Shown here in pieces: positions 47,110 to 56,582 of a DNA stretch of 64,000 nucleotides; position 1 is the first letter of the stretch, and every line of letters starts with the position of its first letter. The notes beneath the pieces are model-generated. The model had not been told where the DNA came from. It searched no databases and was given only the letters and a program-made list of their open reading frames with translations. The stretch is taken from assembly GCA_964059195.1 (NCBI GenBank), contig CAXKWD010000003.1:195014174-195078173 (forward strand), given 5' to 3'. Source of the DNA: Ectobius pallidus. Its lineage: Eukaryota; Arthropoda; Insecta; Blattodea; Ectobiidae. The translations under genes and the position numbers were made by a program.

Positions 47110-47300
47110 CAACTATTTTCTTATAGTTAGCCTAGGACTGCAATGCAAAAGATAGTAAGTAAAGTGTTCCCTATTACAAGCCATGGGGGCCCAGAGGGTT
47201 CCAAGAAGTTGAGGCTCCCGGATTTTTAGACAATCGGCACGTGAAGGTGGTAAGGTTGTCAGCCTTACGCACCGGCCACCTTTACCCCGAGGTAGTTCAT
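47110..47300 (-). mobile_element. SINE-like segment
   Basis: Read on the minus strand: ggtggccggtgcgtaaggct then gacaaccttaccaccttcac and gggagcctcaacttc. It looks like a tRNA-derived SINE body, but I cannot point to a convincing B box. Confidence 0.4.
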
Positions 47301-47369
47301 ACAATATCAATAGATATAATTTCCTGATTAATTTCTATTTACCATATTATCTATCTATCTTTTACCTTA

Positions 47370-47795
47370 GTTTTTACCCAAACTTTTGGGGTCATTTAAG
47401 CGACCCATGTTGCCCGGGCCTTACAGGGCCGCGACCTGTCGGGAGAGGGATTTTCTATGGCTCACATACATACTTTCTTGACCAGACAAGGACATGGAGG
47501 GCCTCCCGGATGAGTGATCAGCCAAATGCCGGGGCCACCTCTGAGACAACACAAACATATAGGACGAGATACATCATTCACACACTCACTCTGAACAAGG
47601 CGAGGATGGGATGAGGATGATAATGGCTGCCAGATGATATCCGGAGACCACTAGGGCCTAAAGTTCCCAGACATTTGTCTCACAGGTGAGGAAAAATCCC
47701 GGGAAAAGCTCTACCTAGGTAACTTGTCCCGACCAGTATTCGAATCGGAGCCCGCTGCGTGAGACGAGCGAACGCATCCCCTACGCCCAACTATT
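47370..47795 (-). mobile_element. tRNA-derived SINE
   Basis: On the minus strand the head reads gttgggcgtaggggatgcg ... gggctccgattcgaatactg: the gattcgaat is a B-box-like element. The body (cccgggatttttcctcacct, gaggtggccccggcatttgg) runs to about 47370. No clear target duplication seen. Confidence 0.55.
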
Positions 47796-48119
47796 TACTG
47801 TATGTTTGCCAAAATTGAAACAGAAAGATTAAATTTTTTAAGACATAATCAGAGTAAACTACGGGTGAAGGAGTAAGTTATGTGGAATATAAATACGTCC
47901 ACCGTGTTGGCTCGACGGCTGATGATTTATAGAAGTACATCGAATCGACTTTAAATTGTGTTCACTTAACCTATATATACATAAATCTAACAATGCGAAG
48001 CATTGATGGGTCAGCTAGTGTTAAATAAACTAGAGTCCAAGCGAGTAGGCTTGTTATTTAGACGACGTCAAGTGTGTTTTAAATGATGGCATTTGTGAGT
48101 ATAAAATAATATTACGTTC

Positions 48120-48480
48120 GCAGAGGAATATGGTGTTTGACAGTGCTGCAATGGTATGTGTAGAACTGAGTAATTTTAATGATATGGTAACATTTCTGAA
48201 GTCTAATGTTGTCAGCGAAATTGTTCCTGAATTTATGAAACTTATACGTCTTACTCTGACAAAGCGGGTTTTCACAACCAACACCGCAAGATCTTTTCCG
48301 CATTGAAGTGACTGAAGACATTTATGTGTTCAACAATTTCCCCAAAAAGGCTTAACCATATTGCTGTTATAAGAATAAGTTACATAAGGATAACACAGAA
48401 AAGTTTGATCTTGATGACGCTTGTGACGAATTTATAGGCAGAAGTGCAGTCAGGAGAAATGCGTTTGCAACACGCCATGG
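48120..48480 (+). pseudogene. hAT transposase C-terminal (dimerisation) domain remnant
   Basis: The frame from 48130 reads SNVVSEIVPEFMKLIRLTLT then KRVFTTNTARSF, like the hAT C-terminal signature (LxxxALTIPVTTATAERSFS). After a stop and frame change, LKTFMCSTISPKRLNHIAVI matches the next conserved part (LKxxxRSTMxxERLxxLAxL). Typical of the ZMYM1/TTF-zinc-finger group of hAT genes. Several stops; no remaining catalytic core. Confidence 0.6.
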
Positions 48481-48820
48481 TACGTAATAGCTATCTAAAA
48501 TAATGTGTATATATATACGATTATAAACTTTAAAGGATTTTTGTTAATTGGGCTACAAAGCTGACGATTGAATTACTCAGTATCAATGATTGTTACCATG
48601 TTAATTAACAATTCTGTACTTACGAGTATTTATTTTTAATGTCTTTGAACCCACCTAATGTTTTTCAAAAGTTTGCTCCTCTGCTGGTTACTAAATAAGC
48701 CTAATCTCAGTTATCACTGTTTTGTAAAATTATACCTTATAAGACCATAATGAAGTCAGTATGGACATACGGACTTCAGCTTTGGGGCACTGGCCGCAAT
48801 TCCAATACTGACATTCTAAG
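48481..48820. other. Unassigned spacer
   Basis: No gene seen; may belong to the hAT remnant. Confidence 0.3.
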
Positions 48821-49094
48821 GGTGCGTATACATTTGCGCTCTGTACGCGTGTCGACACGCGTACAGAGCGCAGATTGGGACGGCATTTGAGGTGTTCGTG
48901 TGACGACACGCGTGTCGACACGCAGACAGTTCGCCGCGATCCGTCTCCTGTCGGTTTTTTCGGCGAACACAAAGGATTTCCGTTTTCATATTGGGACGTG
49001 TTGCGCTCTGTCCGTGTGTCGACACGCGTGTCATTTTCCTCCTGCGCTCCGCTCAAGCATACATTTGTTAATCACAAGGTTCAATAATAATAAT

Positions 49095-50928
49095 CAGGGC
49101 CCGGATTCTGATGACCTAATATTGTTTGAAAAATGACCTATAAAATGACCCTAAATTTTAAAGAAAATGATTAATAATTGAGGCGGTCGACGTAAAAAGG
49201 GCACATAGGTGAAAACCCATTTTTGAGAAAAAAGGAAATGAAATATTTGTCTTAGTTTTTCTTTGGTGTTTTTGTATTTTTCATACTGTACTGTTTGTTA
49301 TTATTTAGAATATTTAATCAGGTATGAATAAAATTAATTTAAAATTACTTATATAGCTCACGAATTAAATCAATTATAAATTTTGAAATCAATATTATGA
49401 GCCCTTTTTACGCTGACAGAATTTTTGGTGGTAAAATTCACCAAATCTGACTTAATTACAGTGTTTAAGTTAAATTTCATCCGATTTTAATACAATAGTT
49501 TGTGATAATGAAAAAATGAAGTGGCTACATATCAGTTTTAGGCTTGCGCATAGAGTAGCCTACTGAAACTTTGTTTTTTTTTTATAGTAGTCTACTCAAA
49601 ATAAGTTTTGTACTTCATTTCCAAATGCCTACCAGTTTTTTCTTGAAAAAATATTTTAAACATCTCATACAATTTTTTAATATTTAGCATGGGGTTGTCG
49701 AAGTTTATCAAATTACTTCTTTCTCTTTAGTAGTGACTTTCTTCATTTAGTACTGTACTTAGATGTGTACCCATTAAAGTGATTACATCGCTCGACACAT
49801 TTCTTGGTCGGTTTGAGTGAGTTCCTCTTTTCTCTTCAAAAGACTCATTTAGTAAGAACTTATTTTAAATTACATGGAGGCGTTTTACAGATACTTGAAA
49901 TAAGATCAAAATACATGCCTTTTATTTGCTCTCACAGCTACATTGTATGACCAAGGGTGTTCTCTTGGTTTCTTGGGGTTGAGTGTTTTTTTCTTGACCT
50001 GAGGGACAAATTCCATACACCTTGCTAAGAAGGAATCCTATAGGCTTTTTGGTTGACCACTATAAAGTGAGTGAAACAATTGCAACTGTTCCTCTTGTGG
50101 TACTTTCTCATAACACAGCTGTATATACAGCTAACTTTAAACAGTTGTAACAATCTCAATTTTCAACATATCCCGCTGATTCTTTCACCATTATTGACTA
50201 GAGGAAGTGGCGAACAAATCTATGCATTCTGCGTAAAAAGGGCCCATAGCTCTATGTGCCCTTTTTACGTCGACCGCCTCAATTATAAAAAATGACCTAA
50301 AACTGATGTTTTATTTATACAAAATTATTATTGTACACACAAAGTTTTAGACTAATGTTTACATAATTGTAAAAACTGTAAATAACTATAATGGTGTGAA
50401 TGTTCTTTTCTCACGGAAATTTATAGTGGCACTCAGGCAGTTTTACTGGCCAGTCAAACTTCGACATTTCCTTTTGCGGTCTGCCGGATTATATTACTGT
50501 TTATTGAGGGTAAACAGTAGTGTTTACTCTCAAATCCAAGCAGAGCCAAGTCAAAACATTAGTAATATAATACAAAATTTTGGCGTTCTTTGATTCTCAT
50601 TTCCGACTGAGACATGACAACACTTTTCCTTCTTGCATTAAACAAACAATACTTCAAAGAGAGAATCGCTAGCGACGAAAAAAGTGAATACACTAAATGT
50701 AAATGCATGAAAATGACTAAATAAGGAAGCAAATGACACGAAAATGACAAAATAATGACTTAAAATTGAAATAAATGCCATAAAAATATAAAATTGCATA
50801 AAATGACAAAAAATGACCTAATAAAAATGTATTTCTATAATCTAGAGTCCATGATTAGCATTTATCTACAAGTTGGCAATGCCTATGCAGCATCAATAAA
50901 AAGATATGTCATTAGAATCCGGGCCCTG
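49095..50928. mobile_element. hAT-type element nested in the outer transposon
   Basis: Ends CAGGGCCCGGATTCT and AGAATCCGGGCCCTG with an 8-bp duplication, ataataat, at 49087-49094 and 50929-50936. The ends are followed by repeated aaatgacctaa-like text. No transposase frame; another element is nested at 49180. Confidence 0.88.
49180..50280. mobile_element. Third-level nested element with GAGGCGGTCGACG ends
   Basis: Ends GAGGCGGTCGACGTAAAAAG and its complement, about 29 bp including gggcacatag. They are flanked by aatt (49176-49179 and 50281-50284), either a 4-bp target duplication or part of the inverted repeat since aatt is its own complement. Related subterminal gccctttttacg strings occur near 49402 and 50231. 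No coding frame. Confidence 0.8.
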
Positions 50929-50939
50929 ATAATAATAAT

Positions 50940-51223
50940 CTTTCTTACTTACTTATTTATTTATTTATTTACTTACTTACTTACTTACTTACTTACTCAC
51001 TCACTCAATGACAATAGACAATTCCTCAGCAAGCTAATGGAATATTATCTATCTTATGGAACCCGATGGTTCATTGCCCCGCTTGCCTGAGTCCGCCATT
51101 CAACCCTATTCTGTGCTAACCCCTCTTCCCTTAAATCCATTTTAAGATTGTCCTCCCACTTATGTCTAGGCCTTCTGCGTGGTCTTTTCTCTTCGGGTCT
51201 CCCAGTCAATACTTTTGAGATAT

Positions 51224-51265
<42 letters not shown>

Positions 51266-51300
51266 TCAACAATAATAACAATAGTAATATCATTATTATT
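50940..51300 (-). mobile_element. LINE 3' terminal fragment with tetranucleotide tail
   Basis: The minus-strand frame reads KVLTGRPEEKRPRRRPRHKW then EDNLKMDLREEGLAQNRVEW, the usual last residues of insect LINE ORF2 proteins, to a stop near 51054. Its 3' tail is (ctta)n/(ttta)n at 50941-51005. The 5' side passes into (aat)n at 51224-51265, so only the last 40 or so codons exist. Confidence 0.65.
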
Positions 51301-51620
51301 GTTATTAATTTCATTATTATTATTGAGTTAAATTTTAATATAAAGATGTTGTGGGCCCTATTACTATATTAGGGTAATTGTCATGTTGATGGGCTGTGAT
51401 ATGATTTGATATGATATGAAGATATGATTGCTAGTATATGCGTGGTGGGTGAAAAATCACTGCTGGTGGTTCGCGGTATGTTCGTAGCTTTCCTATGGAT
51501 AATTTCAACGAACTGTTCGCGTGTCGATACGCGTGTCGACACGCGGACAGAGCGGAACGCGAGAGGAGCGCAAATGTATACGCAGCTTAAGAAGATCTGA
51601 ATCCAAATCTTTTCGATTAC

Positions 51621-51839
51621 TTGCTAAGACAACGTGGTATGTCTACATTACACCATGACTACATCCCTACTAAAACACCGTGTACAGCATTCGACACAGA
51701 AGGCATTCGATATCAGCAACGCCTAAGCCATCATTCCGATTCCCTACTCATCAATCTGTTGGACAATAGTTCTTCAGTCAACCGTTTACATCGACGTAAG
51801 GTTTTCGATTTGGCATTCCGATTCAGTGATTTACCTTAA
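51621..51839 (+). CDS. Short open frame of unknown origin
   Basis: A 72-codon frame just outside the outer transposon, open further upstream to about 51595. I recognise no domain. The late part (VNRLHRRKVFDLAFRFSDLP) could be the end of a retroelement or a small host protein. It lies 316 bp upstream of the MutL-type start codon on the same strand, so it could also be 5'-flanking chance. Low confidence that it is coding. Confidence 0.2.
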   Translation: MLRQRGMSTLHHDYIPTKTPCTAFDTEGIRYQQRLSHHSDSLLINLLDNSSSVNRLHRRKVFDLAFRFSDLP

Positions 51840-52155
51840 AGAATTGTTTTACAGCTCTCATATCATTACTGTGTTATTTATACCTTTTACTGAATGTTCT
51901 TATGTGAAATCTGCATAATAAATTTAAAAAAGAAAGTACATTTGTACTAATAAGAAGAAAACACGCAAAAATGTGCATTTAGTACATTTTTACTGGCTAC
52001 TTGTTATTATTCTAGCCGAGGCCATTACATTGAGCGCCAAAAATTGGCAGCTCTGTACGATCGCCATGCTTGCTTCAGCCTTCAGCGGTTTTGGTTCAAA
52101 ATGTGTAAGTTGCTTTGTCTAAAAATATTGGTTAAAACTTATTAATCGTCTAAAG
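51840..52155 (+). promoter_or_regulatory. Presumed promoter/5' UTR of the MutL-like gene
   Basis: No TATA box or other core element is clear. A string gccgaggccattacattga (52015-52033) matches 2197-2215 at 18 of 19 positions and might be a repeat-derived or initiator-associated segment. The sequence agcgccaaaaattggcagc lies about 100 bp before the ATG. Confidence 0.3.
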
Positions 52156-52293
52156 ATGTCGATGATACAGCTTCCACAGTCAACGATTAAACTAATTCAA
52201 AGTACACAAATAATAACATCAGTTTCAAGTGTTGTGAAAGAATTGATGGAAAATGCTTTGGACGCCGGAGCGACGAACATTGACGTTAAACTA
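52156..52293 (+). CDS. PMS1: MutL-family mismatch repair protein (PMS1-like), exon 1
   Basis: Encodes the first 46 residues of a GHL-type ATPase. After [17 protein letters not shown] come the strand IITSVSSVV and motif [14 protein letters not shown], with the catalytic Glu and Mg-binding Asn of the Bergerat fold. MutL proteins act after mismatch recognition by MutS homologues, in heterodimers in the nucleus. The start ATG (52156) is placed as in the human PMS1 and PMS2 families, with the KLI...IITS spacing expected. The exon ends in a phase-0 donor, cta/gtaag. The symbol is an inference from likeness to PMS1 rather than MLH1, PMS2 or MLH3. Confidence 0.85.
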
Positions 52294-52388
52294 GTAAGAT
52301 TTCAACAGAGAGACCAAAATAATTACCTAGATTTCTATGCTGAAAGTAACGTTTAAAATAATTGTCACGCATTTTTACTGTCTTTCAG

Positions 52389-52509
52389 GAGAATAGTGGA
52401 TTGGACCTAATTGAGGTTAAGGATGACGGTTATGGAATTAAGAAGTCTGACGTCCCCAATATGGCTTTACCTAGCTACACCTCAAAAATACGTGATTTTG
52501 GCGATCTAG
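52389..52509 (+). CDS. PMS1: MutL-family mismatch repair protein (PMS1-like), exon 2
   Basis: Follows a 95-bp intron (gtaag...tctttcag). It encodes ENSGLDLIEVKDDGYGIKKS and DVPNMALPSYTSKIRDFGDL. KDDGYGI is ATPase motif II (DxGxG), and YTSKI is the conserved YTSK of the ATP lid. The exon ends G/gtaagt in phase 1, where the next exon would complete GxxTYGFRGEAL. I looked for that motif through the rest of the window and did not find it, so the next exon lies beyond 64,000 or the gene is broken. The frame is clean so far, with no stops. Confidence 0.87.
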
Positions 52510-52812
52510 GTAAGTTTACTCCATGATCTGTATTATTGCTGTATACAATTTGGGTTTTGCTTCCCACTGTACTGGATTTCCACATGCAATGTTCGGCGTT
52601 GGTATGTGGGCTCTGGTGTGCAGACCAACACTCCCATTGACTGCCAACCTTTACATATAGCTAAATAATGGGGAAGTTAGTACTTTGCGACTCACCCTGC
52701 TCCCCTTTCCACTCGCGGGAAAAAATAATATTGCGACTCACCCGACTCCCCCACCACTACTCTCTTAACGGGACAGCGAGGAAAGTAGGGGTTTAGGGTG
52801 GGGAGAAACCTA
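52510..52812 (+). other. Start of the large intron 2
   Basis: Contains a string like ccaacactcccattgactg near 52629 that recurs at about 55101, and cgactcaccctgctcccc at about 52689, whose complement lies in the core of the inverted-repeat element (about 54080). No exon signal. Confidence 0.5.
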
Positions 52813-53014
52813 GCGGCGGCATTAGAACTACTAGCAGAATAGCGACGGTGGCGACATCTAGTATGGAAATGGTGAAAGAGAAAAATAATTTATTTCTCCT
52901 TTATTTTCTTCTTCTCTTCCTTTCCCGTCTCTTTCCTCTCTTCCTCTCACCTCCTCTTCACCCTACCTACCTATTCGAGACCTATTCCTAACATTAAATT
53001 TTGGATCGGACGGG

Positions 53015-53085
53015 GATCGAACGCATGACCCTTAGCATCGTAGCCAAGAGACTTAGCCATTACGCCACGAAGGCGAGTTGAGCAG
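53015..53085 (-). other. tRNA-like sequence, left arm
   Basis: On the minus strand: tggcgtaatggctaagtctc (A box), an anticodon-like hairpin with cttggc/gctaag, then ggtcatgcgttcgatccc (B box gttcgatcc). The acceptor-stem halves do not pair, so it is not a working tRNA gene; it could still promote RNA polymerase III transcription. Confidence 0.6.
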
Positions 53086-53305
53086 TGAAGGAAGTTCCGA
53101 TATATTTTAGTTATCTATTGCGTTAGCGAGTGTTAACGCAAGAATCGTGTTTTCTAATTTTGAGATGGTTTGTTTGTTATGAAAAGAGTAGTGTTGGTGC
53201 AAGGGAATTATTCTGCATCAATTAAGCCATGTTTTTTGTCATAACACGGCGTTTTTTAAAATTTGGAAATATTATGTAAATTTCGATTTTTTTTATATTT
53301 ATATA

Positions 53306-53935
53306 ATTGTGAAATATCCTGTTGGCATGAAATATTATGTTTGTTGCAAGGGTTTTTGGCATTTTGTATTTTTTTTTATCGTGAATTATTATTTTTTTAT
53401 CATTTGTGAAATATTATGTTTGTTGGTGTTGCAAGGGTATTTTGTTATTGTGAAATATTATTTTACCTGTTTAAAGATCGTGAAATTTGTTTGGTACAAG
53501 GGTATTTTTTCACTGTTCGATATTTTGCATAATTTGTGAAATTTTATTTTGTTTTTTATATTCGTTTTTAAAAATTGTGAAATATTATGTATGGTGCAAG
53601 GGTCTTTTGTTATTGTGAATGTTTTTTTTTTCTTTCAAATCGGTGTTTAAAGATCGTGAAATATGATGGTTGGTACAAGGGTATTTTTTTAATTGTTCGA
53701 CATTTTCTATATTTCGTGAAATTTTATTTTGTTTTTTATAATCATTTTTAAAAATTGTGAAATATTATGTATGGTGCAAGGGTCTTTTGTTATTGTGAAT
53801 TTTTTTTCTTCTTTCAAATCGGTGTTTAAAGATCGTGAAATATGATGTTTGGTACAAGGGTATTCGTGAAATTTTATTGTTTTTTATATTCGTTTTAAAA
53901 AATTGTGAAATATTATTTATGGTGCAAGGGGCCTG
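53306..53935 (+). repeat. gtgaaatatt / gcaaggg minisatellite
   Basis: Diverged units of gtgaaatattatgt...ggt(g/a)caagggt recur about ten times. A higher-order unit of about 182 bp is clear: aaaaattgtgaaatattatg begins at about 53570 and again at about 53752. Inverted versions (ataatatttcac, cccttgca) lie in the right arm at about 54255-54370. Confidence 0.8.
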
Positions 53936-54240
53936 TTTAACACAGCAAGCTGCATTACCGGCGCTTAGTAGTGGTTGGCATGCAGCGGGGAGAAGATGCG
54001 CGTGGGAAATGCGCAGTAGGCGGTGAGGGGAAGCGAGCGTGCAGGCAGGCTGGCGGAGAAAGCGACCGCGCTGGTGGAAAGGGGAGCAGGGTGAGTCGGA
54101 AAACAGCTCCTTTGCCCCACTCGCCTGGCTGCTTCCCCGCCTGATTGCTTGCCGCGTGCTGCCTGCCCCGCTTCAACGCAGCCCATGCTGCCATGCATGT
54201 AGCCGCTGCTGAACGCCAGTAATGCATGATTGCAATTGAC
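53936..54240. other. GC-rich core of the inverted-repeat element
   Basis: About 300 bp with far higher GC than its surroundings. It includes gtggaaaggggagcagggtg followed by agtcg, the complement of a segment at about 52688-52713 outside the left arm. Open frames across it (53955-54287, minus) are composition artefacts. Confidence 0.5.
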
Positions 54241-54572
54241 ATGTCACCTAATATTTCACAGTAAAAAATACTCTTGCACCTCCACATAATATTTCATAAT
54301 TATAAAAACGACCCTTGCAACAAAATTGGCTATTTCACAATACCTTGTACCATACATAATATTTCACAATTAACTTATTAAAAAAAAAAAAGCCTTATTA
54401 TAACATTAAATATGGCTTCATTGATGCAGGAAAATTCCCTTGTACCAACACTACTCTTTTCATAACTAATAAAATATCTCAAAATTATTAAAACCGATTC
54501 TTGCGTTAAAACTAATGAAATCCCCCCTAACATAACTCAAATATACAAAATCTTCGTTCAGTGCTCAACATT

Positions 54573-54645
54573 CACTCGTAGCGTAATGGTAAAGACTCCT
54601 AGCTATAATGCTAGGGGTCCCGAGTTTGAATCCCGGTCGATCCAA
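54573..54645 (+). other. tRNA-like sequence, right arm
   Basis: tagcgtaatggtaaagactc (A box), a cctagc/gctagg anticodon-like stem with a six-base loop, and gagtttgaatcccgg (B box). It is the inverted counterpart of the left-arm sequence. The acceptor stem is not conserved. Confidence 0.6.
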
Positions 54646-55019
54646 AATTTACTATTAGGAATAGGTCTCAAATAGGTAGGTAGGGTGAAGAGGAGGGGAG
54701 AGGAAGAGAGGAAGGAAACGGGAAAGGAAGAGAAGTGAATAAAGAAGAAACAAGTTATTTTTTCTGTTACATCAGTTCATTAAGAGATGGCGCTACCGTC
54801 GCTGCTAGTAGTTCCAATGCCGCCGCTAAGCCATTGAACAACTGCAAGGATTGTTTATTGATTGATTGAATCTTCTGTTTGATAGCCTTTTGTTTTTTTA
54901 GTTTGTGCTACTGGTATATTAATTAGTTGTTTATGTTTGTAACCTCTTTTAGCAGATAGGCTTACTTTTATTTTCATTTTTCAACTATTGGTATAATATA
55001 GGCCTAGTACTGCTGTAAT

Positions 55020-55300
55020 GTTTTAGTGGGTATGGTCCAGATCTCTACTAGGATTCCACGCGCCGTGTTGCAATGGTTATGCAGGCCCTCGGTTGGGAAC
55101 CAACACTCCCATTGGCTGGCGGCCATTTTCCCAAAGGCTTCTCCAGTGCTACCAACAGTTCTATATACTCATGCTGTCCTTATTAGTTATATGGTCAGGT
55201 CCCCCCCGTTACTTTATGATAAGTATCGCACTCCAAGCTCCCGGTGTGAAGGTGCCGTGATACCGACTGAGCCATTGAGACCGGGTTTGTACCGTTAGGT
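55020..55300 (-). mobile_element. tRNA-related SINE-like segment
   Basis: On the minus strand ggtctcaatggctcagtcgg looks like a tRNA A-box region and caccgggagcttggagtgcg is where a B box would be, but it is degraded. The other end has accaacactcccattggctg, related to text near 52629. Confidence 0.4.
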
Positions 55301-55960
55301 TTCCAGTAGAGCCATTCCATTGTTACACATGTTACATTTGGATGCACTTTAGATCCCTACAGCGATTAAAATATGGCATTAACTGGAACTTTGTACATAA
55401 CAGAAGATAGATTCAAAGATGTACTTTCAGAATATATGAAAGTTTTATTAATCAGTAATATACATTAAATATTATTATCAATAAAATGGGTGTTACGTAT
55501 GTTACAGAAATCGGACACAGAATTTAACCTTATCTATCTTACATGGAAATCTCTGTGAATTATCTAACACAAGAACTCCAGGACATTTTTTTCTGGGTAG
55601 CCAGGATTACACTCATTAACTTAGTACCGGTATCTTTGTTTCAATAGTTCAGGCTGATTTTCAGAAATTAACATTTTTTTCTTCTGTTACGTATGTTACA
55701 GTACTTTGTTACGTATGTTACACTGTGCAAAATAGTAAACAAGAATAATGTTTTGTTGTGCAATATTTCAACAATTTGAATGTTTTAAGAACTTTTACAT
55801 GATAGTTCACTCATATTTAAGTTTTTATAGTCTCACATGTCATCTGTTTGCGACTGTTTATTCAGCATATTCACAGCTACCCTCCATATCTGGCGACCAT
55901 ATCCTCTATCCGCAACCTTAGGATGCACCATGCTGTGGTGACTGAGACCCACCCCTTAGA
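55301..55960. other. Intronic region with dispersed TGTTACGTATGTTACA motifs
   Basis: Copies of the 16-mer at 55491-55506, 55685-55700 and 55707-55722, with a variant (tgttacacatgttaca) at about 55321. Two more lie at 57575-57590 and 57743-57758. No gene seen. Confidence 0.8.
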
Positions 55961-55978
55961 TATATTATATGTGTATTT

Positions 55979-56226
55979 GACCGCCTGATTGGTCTCGTGG
56001 TTAGCATCACTGGCCATGGATCCGTAGGACCAGGTTCGATTCTCTAGGGAGGTCTAGAACGGGGTGCACTCAGCCTTGTTATACAAATTGAGGAGCTACT
56101 TGATAGAAAAGTAGCGGCTCCGGTCAGACCACATGCCCCCAATCCTGCCATCTGCCTATGGCAGATGATGCAGCAGTTGGGTGGTAGGCCAAGTCCCTTC
56201 AGGGATGTAGCGCCAAGAAGTTTAGT
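55979..56226 (+). mobile_element. tRNA-derived SINE with 14-bp target duplication
   Basis: The head has tggtctcgtggttagcatc (A box) and ccaggttcgattctc (B box), then a body with gtgcactcagccttgtta, gaggagctacttgata and agtagcggctc, and a tail ending gtttagt. The perfect 14-bp repeat ttatatgtgtattt (55965-55978 and 56227-56240) marks LINE-driven insertion. Relatives at 41495 and 43730. Confidence 0.85.
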
Positions 56227-56582
56227 TTATATGTGTATTTACACATACATATAGCCTATATGAAGCAAGGTGTCTTCCCACACGCTTTAGTATAAATTTC
56301 CTTGGATTGTTAGTCAGATATTGTTTTCCAATTTCTCTTTGTTTTCCTCTTTCTCTTTCTTTCTCTATATTGGCCTCTTTATTTTGTTTTATCCTGTCTC
56401 TCTATTCCTTTGAACTTTTTTCAAACTACAAGCCAAATAGAATATCTTTCGTTTATGCGTAATTTTATGCAATTTTGATTAAATACCGGTAATAAGTAAT
56501 AAGGCCTATATTAATTATATATTTATATTCATTAGACAAACAATTATTTTATTAATTATTGAATTTTACACTTAGGCCTATA

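Larger units (their letters stand above)
46694..48017 (+). mobile_element. Helitron-like element with SINE insertions
   Basis: Begins tctatatataaaagccaaaa, followed by (actc)n, and ends with a small hairpin, aatgcgaagcatt, then gatgggtcagctag and T. 5'-TC and 3'-CTAG with a hairpin fit a Helitron. Two tRNA-derived SINE-like segments lie inside. No replicase gene. Confidence 0.5.
48821..51586. mobile_element. Outer DNA transposon with GTGTCGACAC subterminal palindromes
   Basis: The 21-bp ends G(G/C)TGCGTATACATTTGCGCTC face inward at 48821-48841 and 51566-51586. Just inside, cgcgtgtcgacacgcg-type palindromes occur at about 48846, 48909, 49015 and 51523; the first belongs to a perfect 36-bp palindrome at 48836-48871. 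Flanks read tctaag and ttaaga, so the target duplication is unclear. The interior is filled by other insertions and has no transposase. Confidence 0.72.
52813..54826. mobile_element. 2.0-kb inverted-repeat element with a tRNA-like sequence in each arm
   Basis: Ends gcggcggcatt(a/g)gaactac, inverted, flanked by TA on both sides (52811-52812, 54827-54828). The arms (about 52813-53300 and 54370-54826) match in inverted orientation over a large part of their length, though with many differences: TIR, a pyrimidine/purine-rich tract (ctacctacctattcgagacc-like), a tRNA-like segment, and a gttatgaaaagagtagtgtt box. Between them lie a gtgaaatatt/gcaaggg minisatellite and a 300-bp GC-rich core. It has no protein gene. 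It is inserted in the MutL-like gene's intron. Confidence 0.7.

Noticed and set aside
49395..49440. Separate fourth nested element starting at gagccctttttacg
   Set aside because: Explained as a subterminal repeat of the element at 49180-50280.
51148..51372. Asparagine-rich frame
   Set aside because: Translation of an (aat)n microsatellite.
53955..54287. Minus-strand proline/alanine-rich frame
   Set aside because: Lies in a GC-rich core where stops are rare by composition; no domain, and the overlapping frame is equally open.
53015..54645. Two functional tRNA genes
   Set aside because: A and B boxes are present but acceptor stems do not pair and the anticodon loops are six bases.
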